Below, piece by piece: positions 56,829-64,000 of a stretch of 64,000 nucleotides of DNA. Made by a program: the position numbers and the translations under genes. Position 1 is the stretch's first letter. Each line of letters starts with the position of its first letter. The notes below the pieces were generated by a model. That model was not told the origin of the DNA, made no database searches, and was given only the letters and a program-made list of their open reading frames with translations. Origin of the DNA: Bacteroidota bacterium (GTDB lineage: Bacteria > Bacteroidota > Bacteroidia > Chitinophagales > BACL12); the NCBI GenBank assembly GCA_016718035.1, contig JADKEK010000001.1, positions 992,001-1,056,000 of the forward strand, in the 5' to 3' direction.

Positions 56829-57809
56829 ATGACTAATAAAAACCTGATTTTAGCTGCGTGTTGCGTTACTTTGATGACCGCTTGTGTGCAGCAGGATGAT
56901 TTTAATGAATTGGTTAGGCCGACGGTAATAGAAGACAACAGTTTACCACGTTTTACACTTTCAGATGGAACCATTTTACATCTTGAAACATTTGGCGACC
57001 CGGACAGCACGATGCTATTGGTATTGCATGGCGGACCCGGTGGCGATTATGAAGGACTTTCTGTTTTACAAACTTTGAGCAATCACTATTTTGTTGTGTT
57101 GTTTGATCAGCGCGGCAGTGGTTTATCGCAACGTTTGCCTATTGGGCAGCTTACGCCTCCAAAATTTGTTGAGGACATCAATGAAATAGTTACCACCTAT
57201 TCAAACAACAAACCTATTTATTTATTAGGCCATTCATGGGGAGGCGCATTAGCAACGTATTATGTGCAACAACATCCCGAAAAAGTTGCCAAATTATTAT
57301 TAGCAGAACCGGGCGCATGTTATGGTGCAGCTGCAGAAGTAGCTAATACCACAGCATTTATTTTTTCTTCAGAAGGTTTACATGAGATGCTAAATTCCGG
57401 CAGTTATTTATCGTTCGACAATGATAATATTGCCGATTATCGCATGTCAGTTTTTGTAAATTCAGATGTTGGTGATTACCGCGATTTTGCATCGCCGGAA
57501 GAATTGCAGGAATTGTCGTTTACGCGTTTTGGCTTTTTTGCAGGATATGCTGTAAACGATTGGCAGGGCAATTTTGATGGCACTTATGATTATGATTTTA
57601 CCTCAGGAATAAAAGAAAATTATTTTGGCGAAACATTGATTTTAGCTTCAGATAAAAGTCAGCGACTGGGTTACGATTTTCAACTGCAGTTTCATGTGCC
57701 CAAATTCAATAATTGTGGTATCACAAAAATCGAAAATGAAGGACACTTTTTTATCGAATTAAATCCCGAACTGGCTTTACCGCTAATTGACGAATTCTTT
57801 TTAAACTAA
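56829..57809 (+). CDS. Alpha/beta hydrolase lipoprotein (proline iminopeptidase-like)
   Basis: From the ATG at 56829 this is a 326-residue protein with a lipoprotein-type leader (NLILAACCVTLMTACVQQ; Cys expected to be acylated). The hydrolase domain has the oxyanion block LVLHGGPGGDYEG, FDQRGSGLSQR, and the nucleophile Ser in LLGHSWGGALA; the likely catalytic His is in ENEGHFFIEL. The pattern fits the S33 peptidase group. It should be bound to a membrane in the envelope. The next gene starts 6 bp after its stop. Confidence 0.83.
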   Translation: MTNKNLILAACCVTLMTACVQQDDFNELVRPTVIEDNSLPRFTLSDGTILHLETFGDPDSTMLLVLHGGPGGDYEGLSVLQTLSNHYFVVLFDQRGSGLSQRLPIGQLTPPKFVEDINEIVTTYSNNKPIYLLGHSWGGALATYYVQQHPEKVAKLLLAEPGACYGAAAEVANTTAFIFSSEGLHEMLNSGSYLSFDNDNIADYRMSVFVNSDVGDYRDFASPEELQELSFTRFGFFAGYAVNDWQGNFDGTYDYDFTSGIKENYFGETLILASDKSQRLGYDFQLQFHVPKFNNCGITKIENEGHFFIELNPELALPLIDEFFLN

Positions 57810-57815
57810 TTGAAA

Positions 57816-58469
57816 ATGAGACAAGTTATTTTAATTATAACATATTTATTCTGCGCACAATTACAGGCTCAATTAGTTGCGCCCGACAGACAGGAAACGC
57901 CCGCTTTAGGAACAGGAATTCGGTATGAAAACACCATTTATTGGGATATTCATTATGTGCAACATTTCAAATGTGATGCTACACATGAAGCACCTTATTA
58001 TATGCAATTATCGCTTAGCACGCCAATGTATTTAATAAACACAGGCAACAAAAATCTGCATGCCCAATTTGGTCGCCAATGGAATAAAAACAATTGGTTT
58101 GTGAACAGCCTTGTAGGGGTAAACATATTTGGTTATGAAGATGTAATGGCCAACGGCATGGGACTTTCAGCAGATCTTTCTCTGCAGGGAGGAATCAATA
58201 AAAACGTTTGGTTTGCTGGTGCAGAAATTGGATATAAAAATAATATTTTCACCACATTTAATTTTGAAAATCCGGTAAATGATTTGAGTGCAACTACTCA
58301 ATTTAATACCAATGGCAATTACATGATTGGTGCTTTTGGCGGCTTCCGTTTTTTACATCATTTTAGCGCACAAGTACATCTTGATTATCAAATTAATCGC
58401 GATTTCACTGCGTATCCTCCTTATACGGTTCCTTATGGTGGGGGATTGACTTTATTATATCACTTTTGA
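57816..58469 (+). CDS. Outer-membrane beta-barrel-like protein
   Basis: This 217-residue protein has a signal peptide (RQVILIITYLFCAQLQAQ) and a beta-rich body with repeated aromatic strands (YMQLSLSTPMYLI, HFSAQVHLDYQI) ending in GGGLTLLYHF, with the terminal Phe typical of outer-membrane barrels. No family is recognised. It lies 6 bp after the hydrolase lipoprotein and is likely cotranscribed. Confidence 0.72.
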   Translation: MRQVILIITYLFCAQLQAQLVAPDRQETPALGTGIRYENTIYWDIHYVQHFKCDATHEAPYYMQLSLSTPMYLINTGNKNLHAQFGRQWNKNNWFVNSLVGVNIFGYEDVMANGMGLSADLSLQGGINKNVWFAGAEIGYKNNIFTTFNFENPVNDLSATTQFNTNGNYMIGAFGGFRFLHHFSAQVHLDYQINRDFTAYPPYTVPYGGGLTLLYHF

Positions 58470-58529
58470 AATAACATAACACGCAGATAACAAAATGTGC
58501 TGCCGATAATAAATTAGATTGTGTAATAA

Positions 58530-58557
58530 TAAATTAAATAGTAGCCTATTTAATTTA
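58530..58557. terminator. AT-rich hairpin between convergent genes
   Basis: A perfect 12-bp stem (TAAATTAAATAG with CTATTTAATTTA) around TAGC lies 60 bases after the barrel gene and before the convergent gene at 58726. It lacks a strong T-tract but could stop transcription from either side. Confidence 0.45.
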
Positions 58558-58725
58558 ATCAATTAAGGTTAATTTAACCGAACAGGACAGGACGCTGAGC
58601 AATATGAAAAAACCTCCTAAAAATTTACCTTTTCAAAATTGCTTAATATTTTTAAACCAACCCACAAACCAAAGACCGGTAAAAACTGAATTAAATCATC
58701 GACCAACTATATCTAATTTAAAAAT

Positions 58726-60201
58726 CTACTCTTTAATAATTTTAAAAATTGTTTTTTTATCGCCAGAATGAATTTCAATAAAATAAATACCTGCAGGCCC
58801 TGGTATGGTGAGTTGCAAGTAATTGATATCATTATGTTTTGTTTTTAATATTTGTTGCCCCCATAAATTGGTTATTGTTATAGTCGGGTTATTATTACTT
58901 TCACCTAAGTCGATATACAATTCACCTTTTGTGGGGTTTGGATAAACTACTATAGTATTAGAAAAATTTGTTTCTAAAACACCTACCTCATCAGCTGATG
59001 AATAAATTCGCGTATGGCCTGCATGATATCCTGAATTTGAATTATAACGAGCACCAATAGCAATGGTATTTGCGTTAGGCATACTAACTGAGCAGCCAGA
59101 CTCATCACCAACCAATTCACCATCAAAACTACTTAGGAGCATCCATGTGCTGCCATCCCACTTATAGATGTGCGCTTGGCCGGCATCTAAACCACTTCCA
59201 TCTGCACGATGAGCGCCTATTGCTATGGTATTGGCATCAGGCATACTAATTGAATAACCAAATTCGTCATTTGCAGCTTCTCCATCAATATCTATTCCTT
59301 TTTGTGTCCATGTAACGCCATCCCAGGTGTAAACGCGAACATGGCCGGCGTTTGAAGCATTTCCGTCATTCCCCCAAGCTCCTATGGCGACTGTATTTGC
59401 ATCAGGCATATTTACTGCTGAACCGGAATAATCGTCTGCCGCCTCGCCATCAATATCATCACCTTTTTGCACCCAATTTAATCCGTCCCAAAAATAAATG
59501 CGCACATGTCCGGCATGGTAAGTTCCTGCGTCATTGCGATGCGCTCCAATTGCAACTGTGTTGGCGTCAGGCATACTTACAGCGTGGCCTGAAAGATCCT
59601 CAGCCACTTCACCATCAATATCGCCACCTTTTTGTATCCATGCAACCTCATTCCAAACATAAATTCTTACATGTCCTGCATCATTTCCGTTACCACCGTT
59701 TTGATAAGCACCAATTGCCACCGTATTTGCATCGGGCATGCTTACTGACCAACCTGAGCGGTCATCGGCTGCTTCTCCATCAATATCTGCGCCTTTTTGT
59801 ATCCAGGCACTCCCATTCCAATTGTAAATTCTTACATGACCAGAATTAATTTCACTTCCGTCATTTAAATAAGCACCAATTGCAATCGTATTATTGTCCG
59901 GCATATCTAACGACCAACCCAAACGGTCTTGATCCGCCTCTCCATCAATGTCGTCGCCCTTTTGCAACCATTCGCTGCCGTTCCACGAATAAATTCGAAC
60001 ATGCCCAACATTTAAACTACTTCCGTCATTAAGATAAGCACCTATTGCAATCGTATTACCATCAGGCATACACACCGAAGTCCCCGATTCATCCTCAGCT
60101 GCTTCCCCATCAATATCTAATCCCATTTGTAAAAAACTTTGTGCTGCAATTGGCATTATCAAAGCGAATAGCACAAATATTAATGTTAGTATTTTATTCA
60201 T
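58726..60201 (-). CDS. Secreted repeat-propeller protein with T9SS type A domain
   Basis: From the ATG at 60201 this is a 491-residue protein: signal peptide (NKILTLIFVLFALIMPIAAQ), seven or eight nearly identical repeats of about 50 residues (pattern IDGEAADD, SGxSVSMPDANTVAIGA, NAGHVRIY, WIQKGxD), and a type A sorting domain beginning YPNPTKGELYIDLG and ending in TIFKIIKE. FG-GAP-like propeller is likely. The repeats are alike at the DNA level too. Start at 60246 would add 15 residues before the signal peptide. Confidence 0.84.
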   Translation of the reverse strand: MNKILTLIFVLFALIMPIAAQSFLQMGLDIDGEAAEDESGTSVCMPDGNTIAIGAYLNDGSSLNVGHVRIYSWNGSEWLQKGDDIDGEADQDRLGWSLDMPDNNTIAIGAYLNDGSEINSGHVRIYNWNGSAWIQKGADIDGEAADDRSGWSVSMPDANTVAIGAYQNGGNGNDAGHVRIYVWNEVAWIQKGGDIDGEVAEDLSGHAVSMPDANTVAIGAHRNDAGTYHAGHVRIYFWDGLNWVQKGDDIDGEAADDYSGSAVNMPDANTVAIGAWGNDGNASNAGHVRVYTWDGVTWTQKGIDIDGEAANDEFGYSISMPDANTIAIGAHRADGSGLDAGQAHIYKWDGSTWMLLSSFDGELVGDESGCSVSMPNANTIAIGARYNSNSGYHAGHTRIYSSADEVGVLETNFSNTIVVYPNPTKGELYIDLGESNNNPTITITNLWGQQILKTKHNDINYLQLTIPGPAGIYFIEIHSGDKKTIFKIIKE

Positions 60202-60337
60202 TCTCTCAAGATTTAACTGTTTTCTTATTTCATTTAAAAAAAACAATTTACAAATTTAATGAGGCGAAGTTTGCTGGATATACCGCAATAGGGTGATATA
60301 AATAATTTCGATTTTTATAAAAAAGGCAGGATTTATT

Positions 60338-60440
60338 TGTCTCGTCCTGATATAGCTTGTCACAGCTAAATTAGGACGAGACATATGCCGGAAATTCCTG
60401 AAAAAAATGTTCCGGACATATCACCTTTGTGAAGTGATAT
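60338..60440. other. Cluster of three hairpins between T9SS genes
   Basis: Three stems sit end to end. Stem 1: TGTCTCGTCCT (60338-60348) with AGGACGAGACA (60373-60383), with a nested TAGCT/AGCTA. Stem 2: ATATG-CCGGAA (60383-60393) with TTCCGG-a-CATAT (60410-60421), one bulge. Stem 3: ATATCAC (60418-60424) with GTGATAT (60434-60440), followed by TATTTTTGG. Stems 2 and 3 share bases and exclude each other. Genes on both sides run on the minus strand, so the T-tract faces the wrong way for a simple terminator. Confidence 0.6.
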
Positions 60441-60470
60441 TATTTTTGGTTTGCAGAATACATATAAAAA

Positions 60471-61403
60471 TCAATTTATATAAACTTGCTTGGAAATTTC
60501 CTCATCACCCTGCTGAATTCTAACTATATAATTACCTTTTGGAGTTTCCCCTAATTGTATTGCTGTATTATTGTTTTTTATCTCCCCTGAGTAAACAACT
60601 TGTCCTGTTAAATTTAAAATTAACACCTGAGTGTCTGTATTTAAATTTACATTCGCTATGTATACAGTTTTGTTAAAGCTATAAATGTGTAAATCTTTAA
60701 ATATGTTTGCAGAAGTTTCTACAACTAGGTTCAAGCTGTCCAAATTAATAACATGTTCTTTTACAAACGTGGTATCACCAATTGTATCCCCGGTTAATAG
60801 TTGGCCATTAACTCGATTCTCATAAGCATAGTCTTTAATAACCAAAGTTCTTCCTTCATCTTTTACATCACATCGTATCCATCCATAATGGCCATGCCCA
60901 AATTCGTCCTTGAAGTTAATTCCTAAGTAGTGGTCTAACATTTCTGGATACCAATTGCCTTGAGTGAATGTTGCCGTTGCAGTAGAAAAAATGTTGGGGT
61001 CATAAATCCTAGTCGCCATGCCTTGATACCAATAAACCTGAAACTCCAAAGACTCATTAATTGGAACTCCTTCATTTAAAGCAAAAGGGTAGAAATAAAA
61101 ATAACTGTATAAAGTAGAACTCGAAGACCCAGCAACTTTATTCCCTGGAAATGGGTTAACCATTATTCTTTGAAAATGAACATCCCCATAAGGATAGTCA
61201 TACCAAGTAAAATCAGTATTCATAAAACCAAAATCCAGAATGCCATCATCATTCAGATCCAATGCAGTGAACTCTCCACCATTGTCTAATGTAATATCTG
61301 GCTCAATATCCACATAAACGGCATCTGCATTTGCAATGCTATGCGTTAACAAATAGCTCGTTGCAAACGCAGAATACCATTGTATTTGTTTTTTAAATTT
61401 CAT
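60471..61403 (-). CDS. Secreted protein with YGWIRC domain and T9SS-type tail
   Basis: This 310-residue protein is related to the genes at 24170 and 36271: leader KKQIQWYSAFATSYLLTHSI, a domain starting AVYVDIEPDITLDNGG with ALDLNDDGILDFGFMN, and GHGHYGWIRCDVKDEG. A C-terminal sorting domain (VLILNLTGQVVYSGE, GNYIVRIQQGDEEISKQVYIN) closes it. The acidic LDLNDDGILDF looks like a calcium-binding dockerin-type loop. Function unknown. Confidence 0.83.
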   Translation of the reverse strand: MKFKKQIQWYSAFATSYLLTHSIANADAVYVDIEPDITLDNGGEFTALDLNDDGILDFGFMNTDFTWYDYPYGDVHFQRIMVNPFPGNKVAGSSSSTLYSYFYFYPFALNEGVPINESLEFQVYWYQGMATRIYDPNIFSTATATFTQGNWYPEMLDHYLGINFKDEFGHGHYGWIRCDVKDEGRTLVIKDYAYENRVNGQLLTGDTIGDTTFVKEHVINLDSLNLVVETSANIFKDLHIYSFNKTVYIANVNLNTDTQVLILNLTGQVVYSGEIKNNNTAIQLGETPKGNYIVRIQQGDEEISKQVYIN

Positions 61404-61965
61404 TAAATTAATTTGCTTTAATTAATTTTTTAATCACTTGCTCATTCCTTCGTGGCAGGGTTCCTCTCAAAGTCCGAGCAGGGTGCTTGCTGCCCCTAAA
61501 AATAAACAAATCCGATTAAATGGTCTGCTCCCATGCAAAATAAAATTTGGCAGAAAAATGCATATACTATTTTGCAATATTTCAATGTGCGAACTTTAGC
61601 CACAAAGTCTCGAAGTAGCTCTAAGGTACGCTAAGATGATGCATGTAAAAATAATCATGTTTGAGTTAGGGTAAATAACAATTCATACCTATTTGCTCAA
61701 ATGCGCAACTAATTCCTTCGCGGACCTTGGAGGCCTTTGGTTCTTTGTGGCTAATTGGGGAAAGTAAATTTTTAGATGCGATGTGTTTTTTTGCCGGGAA
61801 GACGGGGAGAAAGGAAGGTACGGGAAGGTAAATTCTTTTTCAATCGCAAGGTTTTGCCGTATTTGTTTATTTTTAGGGGTTGCAAGCACCCAGCAGGAGT
61901 GTATCAGGTATCTGTGTATAATTTTGATTCAGCATACGTGGGAAAACTAATAAAATTTTAAAAGA
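61404..61965. repeat. Intergenic region with inverted repeat and repeat fragments
   Basis: No gene is supported in 562 bp. A 12-bp inverted repeat (TTAGCCACAAAG at 61596, CTTTGTGGCTAA at 61743) encloses a segment with CTCGAAGTAGCTCTAAGGTA, and another fragment (CTCAAAGTCCGAGCAGGGTG) resembles 55653. The frames at 61689-61889 and 61776-61961 overlap these repeats and look spurious. Confidence 0.6.
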
Positions 61966-62949
61966 ATGGTTAGGGCTAAATGGTTTTGTTTCTTGGCAAT
62001 ATTTTTAATCGTTTATTCGTGCAATTATAATCATTTACAAGAACCCGATGATTGTATTTACGAAACAATTGATTCATGTGATTTACCTGATATCACAATC
62101 GGGCCATTTGGTTATACTAAATATGAATATGACAGCATAATGTATTATGCACCTTGTTTTAATCCTAACAACAGCAATGAGTTTGTATATATTGAGGAAA
62201 GGCCAGAGCTATCACAATCTGATCTATACATCTACAATATAGCTACAGAAGAAAGAAAATTTCTTGCAGATCAAGTGGATTATTCACCTAAGTGGAGCAA
62301 AAATGATTGGATAGTATTTAATCGAGGTTCCACATTGTGGAAAATTAAAAGTTCAGGTGATTCGTTGATGATACTGATTCCTGAAGGTGAATATCATGCT
62401 GTAGAAGTCAATCCTTTTGGAGAAAAAATAATTTGTAGAGGATATGATGACTATTATGATTTAATTTTATGTGATTTTAATGGTAATATTATCGACTATT
62501 TAAATGATAGCTACTTTGGTGAAGGATCTTGGTCGAAAGATGGCAATAAAATTGCGACAAGAAAATTGGATGGTGGATTTTATCAAGGTTCATCGTTCGG
62601 TTACTACGACTCTACATTAACAAATTTTATAGATATAATATTAAACAATTCTACCGATCCGGAAAATTTTATTTTAGATACAGAATGGTATCCGGATTCT
62701 AAACGTATTTTATGGTATGCAAGTGGTAGCTATAGCATAACAAACATTATTTCAGGTGAAACAACAGTGTTTTCGAAATATTGCGAAAGAAATTATAATT
62801 TCTTTCCTTCTTTTTCACCAAATGAAAATAAAATACTTTGGGAAAAGACCGAAAGAGAAGTATTAAATACCTGTGATGGTTATCATGTAAAAACCTCCAT
62901 TGTTATAACTGACGAAAATGGTGAAAATGAAGAAATAATTTTAAATTAA
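61966..62949 (+). CDS. Secreted PD40/TolB-like propeller lipoprotein
   Basis: This 327-residue protein has a leader WFCFLAIFLIVYSCNY, where the Cys suits a lipoprotein signal. The body contains PD40-like strands (FVYIEERPELS, SDLYIYNIATEERKFLADQV, SKDGNKIATRK, SFSPNENKILWEK), as in TolB-type propellers. No sorting domain is seen. It is probably attached to a membrane in the envelope; function unknown. It stands alone. Confidence 0.75.
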   Translation: MVRAKWFCFLAIFLIVYSCNYNHLQEPDDCIYETIDSCDLPDITIGPFGYTKYEYDSIMYYAPCFNPNNSNEFVYIEERPELSQSDLYIYNIATEERKFLADQVDYSPKWSKNDWIVFNRGSTLWKIKSSGDSLMILIPEGEYHAVEVNPFGEKIICRGYDDYYDLILCDFNGNIIDYLNDSYFGEGSWSKDGNKIATRKLDGGFYQGSSFGYYDSTLTNFIDIILNNSTDPENFILDTEWYPDSKRILWYASGSYSITNIISGETTVFSKYCERNYNFFPSFSPNENKILWEKTEREVLNTCDGYHVKTSIVITDENGENEEIILN

Positions 62950-63132
62950 TCCAAACTCGTGTTTTCTAGGAGATAATACAGTGAATTCTTTGGATGGAAC
63001 TGGAGTTTATCTATTATTTTAATTTCCCCTTAAATATTTTCAAAAAAAAGAAAAACGGAAAAAAGAAAAAGAAAGTAGCTCTATCAATCTGCGAACAAAA
63101 AGCCTAAAATTCCTTTACTTTGCACTACCATT

Positions 63133-63951
63133 ATGAACAAAGCTGAACTCATACAACAAATTCGAAATAAAAAAAGCTACCTCTGTGTAGGCTTGGATAC
63201 TGATTTAGATAAAATTCCGGCGCATTTGCTGGATAGGGAAGATCCGATTTTTGAGTTTAATAAACAGATTATTGATGCTACGCGCGATTATTGTGTGGCT
63301 TATAAACCCAATGTGGCGTTTTATGAGGCTTATGGGGCTAAGGGTTGGATGAGTCTGGAAAAAACGGTAGCGTATATCGGCAAAACACATTTTACCATTG
63401 CTGATGCCAAACGTGGTGATATTGGTAATACCTCGTCGCGATATGCGGAAGCTTTTTTCAAAAACATGCCATTTGATTCCATAACCGTTGCGCCTTATAT
63501 GGGTGAGGACAGCGTTACACCTTTTTTACAATTTGAAGGCAAGTGGGTGATATTGTTGGCATTAACATCTAATAAAGGCAGTCAGGACTTCCAGCTGATG
63601 CAGGAAAATGATGAGCAATTATTTGAACGGGTGATAAAAAAAGCGAACACCTGGGGGAATACAGAAAATTTGATGTTTGTTGTTGGTGCAACACATCCCG
63701 ATTATTTTACACGTATTCGCAAAATTGCACCTGATAATTTTTTACTGGTTCCGGGAGTTGGTGCACAGGGCGGGGACTTAGCCGCGGTTACACGGAACGG
63801 AATAAATAAAGATTGCGGATTATTAATTAATTCTACACGCGATATTATTTATGCAAGCAAGGGAACGGACTTTGCTGAAGCAGCTTCTAAAAAAGCACAA
63901 GATGTGCAAAAAGAAATGGAAAATCTTTTATTGGAAAATAAATTTTTATAA
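63133..63951 (+). CDS. pyrF: Orotidine 5'-phosphate decarboxylase (type 2)
   Basis: This 272-residue enzyme decarboxylates OMP to UMP in pyrimidine synthesis. It shows the type 2 (long) form with LCVGLDTDLDKIP at the N-terminus, YKPNVAFYEAYG, the catalytic IADAKRGDIGNTSSRYAEAFF, and VPGVGAQGGDL with NSTRDIIYAS near the C-terminus. Length matches the family. It stands alone; a TTTACTTTG before the ATG is a near match to the Bacteroidota promoter. No other pyrimidine gene lies in the window. Confidence 0.95.
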   Translation: MNKAELIQQIRNKKSYLCVGLDTDLDKIPAHLLDREDPIFEFNKQIIDATRDYCVAYKPNVAFYEAYGAKGWMSLEKTVAYIGKTHFTIADAKRGDIGNTSSRYAEAFFKNMPFDSITVAPYMGEDSVTPFLQFEGKWVILLALTSNKGSQDFQLMQENDEQLFERVIKKANTWGNTENLMFVVGATHPDYFTRIRKIAPDNFLLVPGVGAQGGDLAAVTRNGINKDCGLLINSTRDIIYASKGTDFAEAASKKAQDVQKEMENLLLENKFL

Positions 63952-64000
63952 CTTGCATTTCATTATCGCAAGATAATTAAAAATTTATTGTTTTACCCTT

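Overview
The window looks like a chromosomal segment of an uncultured or little-studied Bacteroidota. It is AT-rich, it carries about ten secreted proteins with Type IX secretion (T9SS) C-terminal sorting domains, Shine-Dalgarno sequences are mostly absent, and TAnnTTTG promoter elements precede several genes. The paralogues and repeats do not allow a family to be named; a Chitinophagales or Saprospirales-like lineage is plausible but not shown.

Layout. 0.2-3.9 kb: a propeller/Y_Y_Y sensor kinase broken by many frameshifts, then an intact LuxR-type response regulator. 4-11.4 kb: three Kelch-repeat secreted proteins and a large SBBP beta-propeller protein. 11.5-17.1 kb: a small SRPBCC protein, then a potassium module on the minus strand (kdpD-like kinase, kdpE-like regulator, kup, OmpL-like porin). 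17.2-20.8 kb: a type B T9SS protein, an SRPBCC/SDR pair and a small unknown gene. 21.4-31.6 kb: parC, a T9SS protein, a tiny acidic lipoprotein, an ECF sigma factor with a membrane/beta-barrel partner, parE and a PIN-PhoH ATPase. 31.7-35 kb: glpD, an 85-bp tandem repeat, and prfB with a +1 frameshift site. 35-45.5 kb: secreted T9SS proteins and a cluster of three thioredoxin-fold proteins. 45.5-49.6 kb: repeat-rich DNA holding a cupin/TetR pair and an IS110-family insertion sequence. 49.6-55.4 kb: a glycosyltransferase, a transglutaminase-like protein, topA, an Mrp ATPase and a NifU-like protein. 56-64 kb: repeats, an alpha/beta hydrolase lipoprotein, more secreted proteins, and pyrF.

Three results stand out. 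First, the IS110 element (47932-49176) sits inside a dispersed repeat whose uninterrupted copy lies 1.7 kb away, so its ends can be read. Its 5' leader folds into two loops whose strands match the element ends and, less well, the target, as expected of a bridge (seek) RNA. Second, the prfB frameshift site has UAA where nearly all known sites have UGA. Third, topA (twice), kup (twice), parE (once) and a glycosyltransferase (twice) each carry single-base indels that restore full-length proteins when corrected, most of them in homopolymers. This points to residual sequencing or assembly error rather than gene loss, and it bears on the broken kinase at the left edge as well.

Intergenic DNA is rich in repeats: a CCACGGAG-containing family, GC-rich TCCGCCnnGGCGGA palindromes, CCCGATAGCTATCGGG palindromes, 85-bp and 182-bp tandem arrays, and a compact series of three hairpins at 60338-60440. 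No tRNA, rRNA or CRISPR array was recognised.
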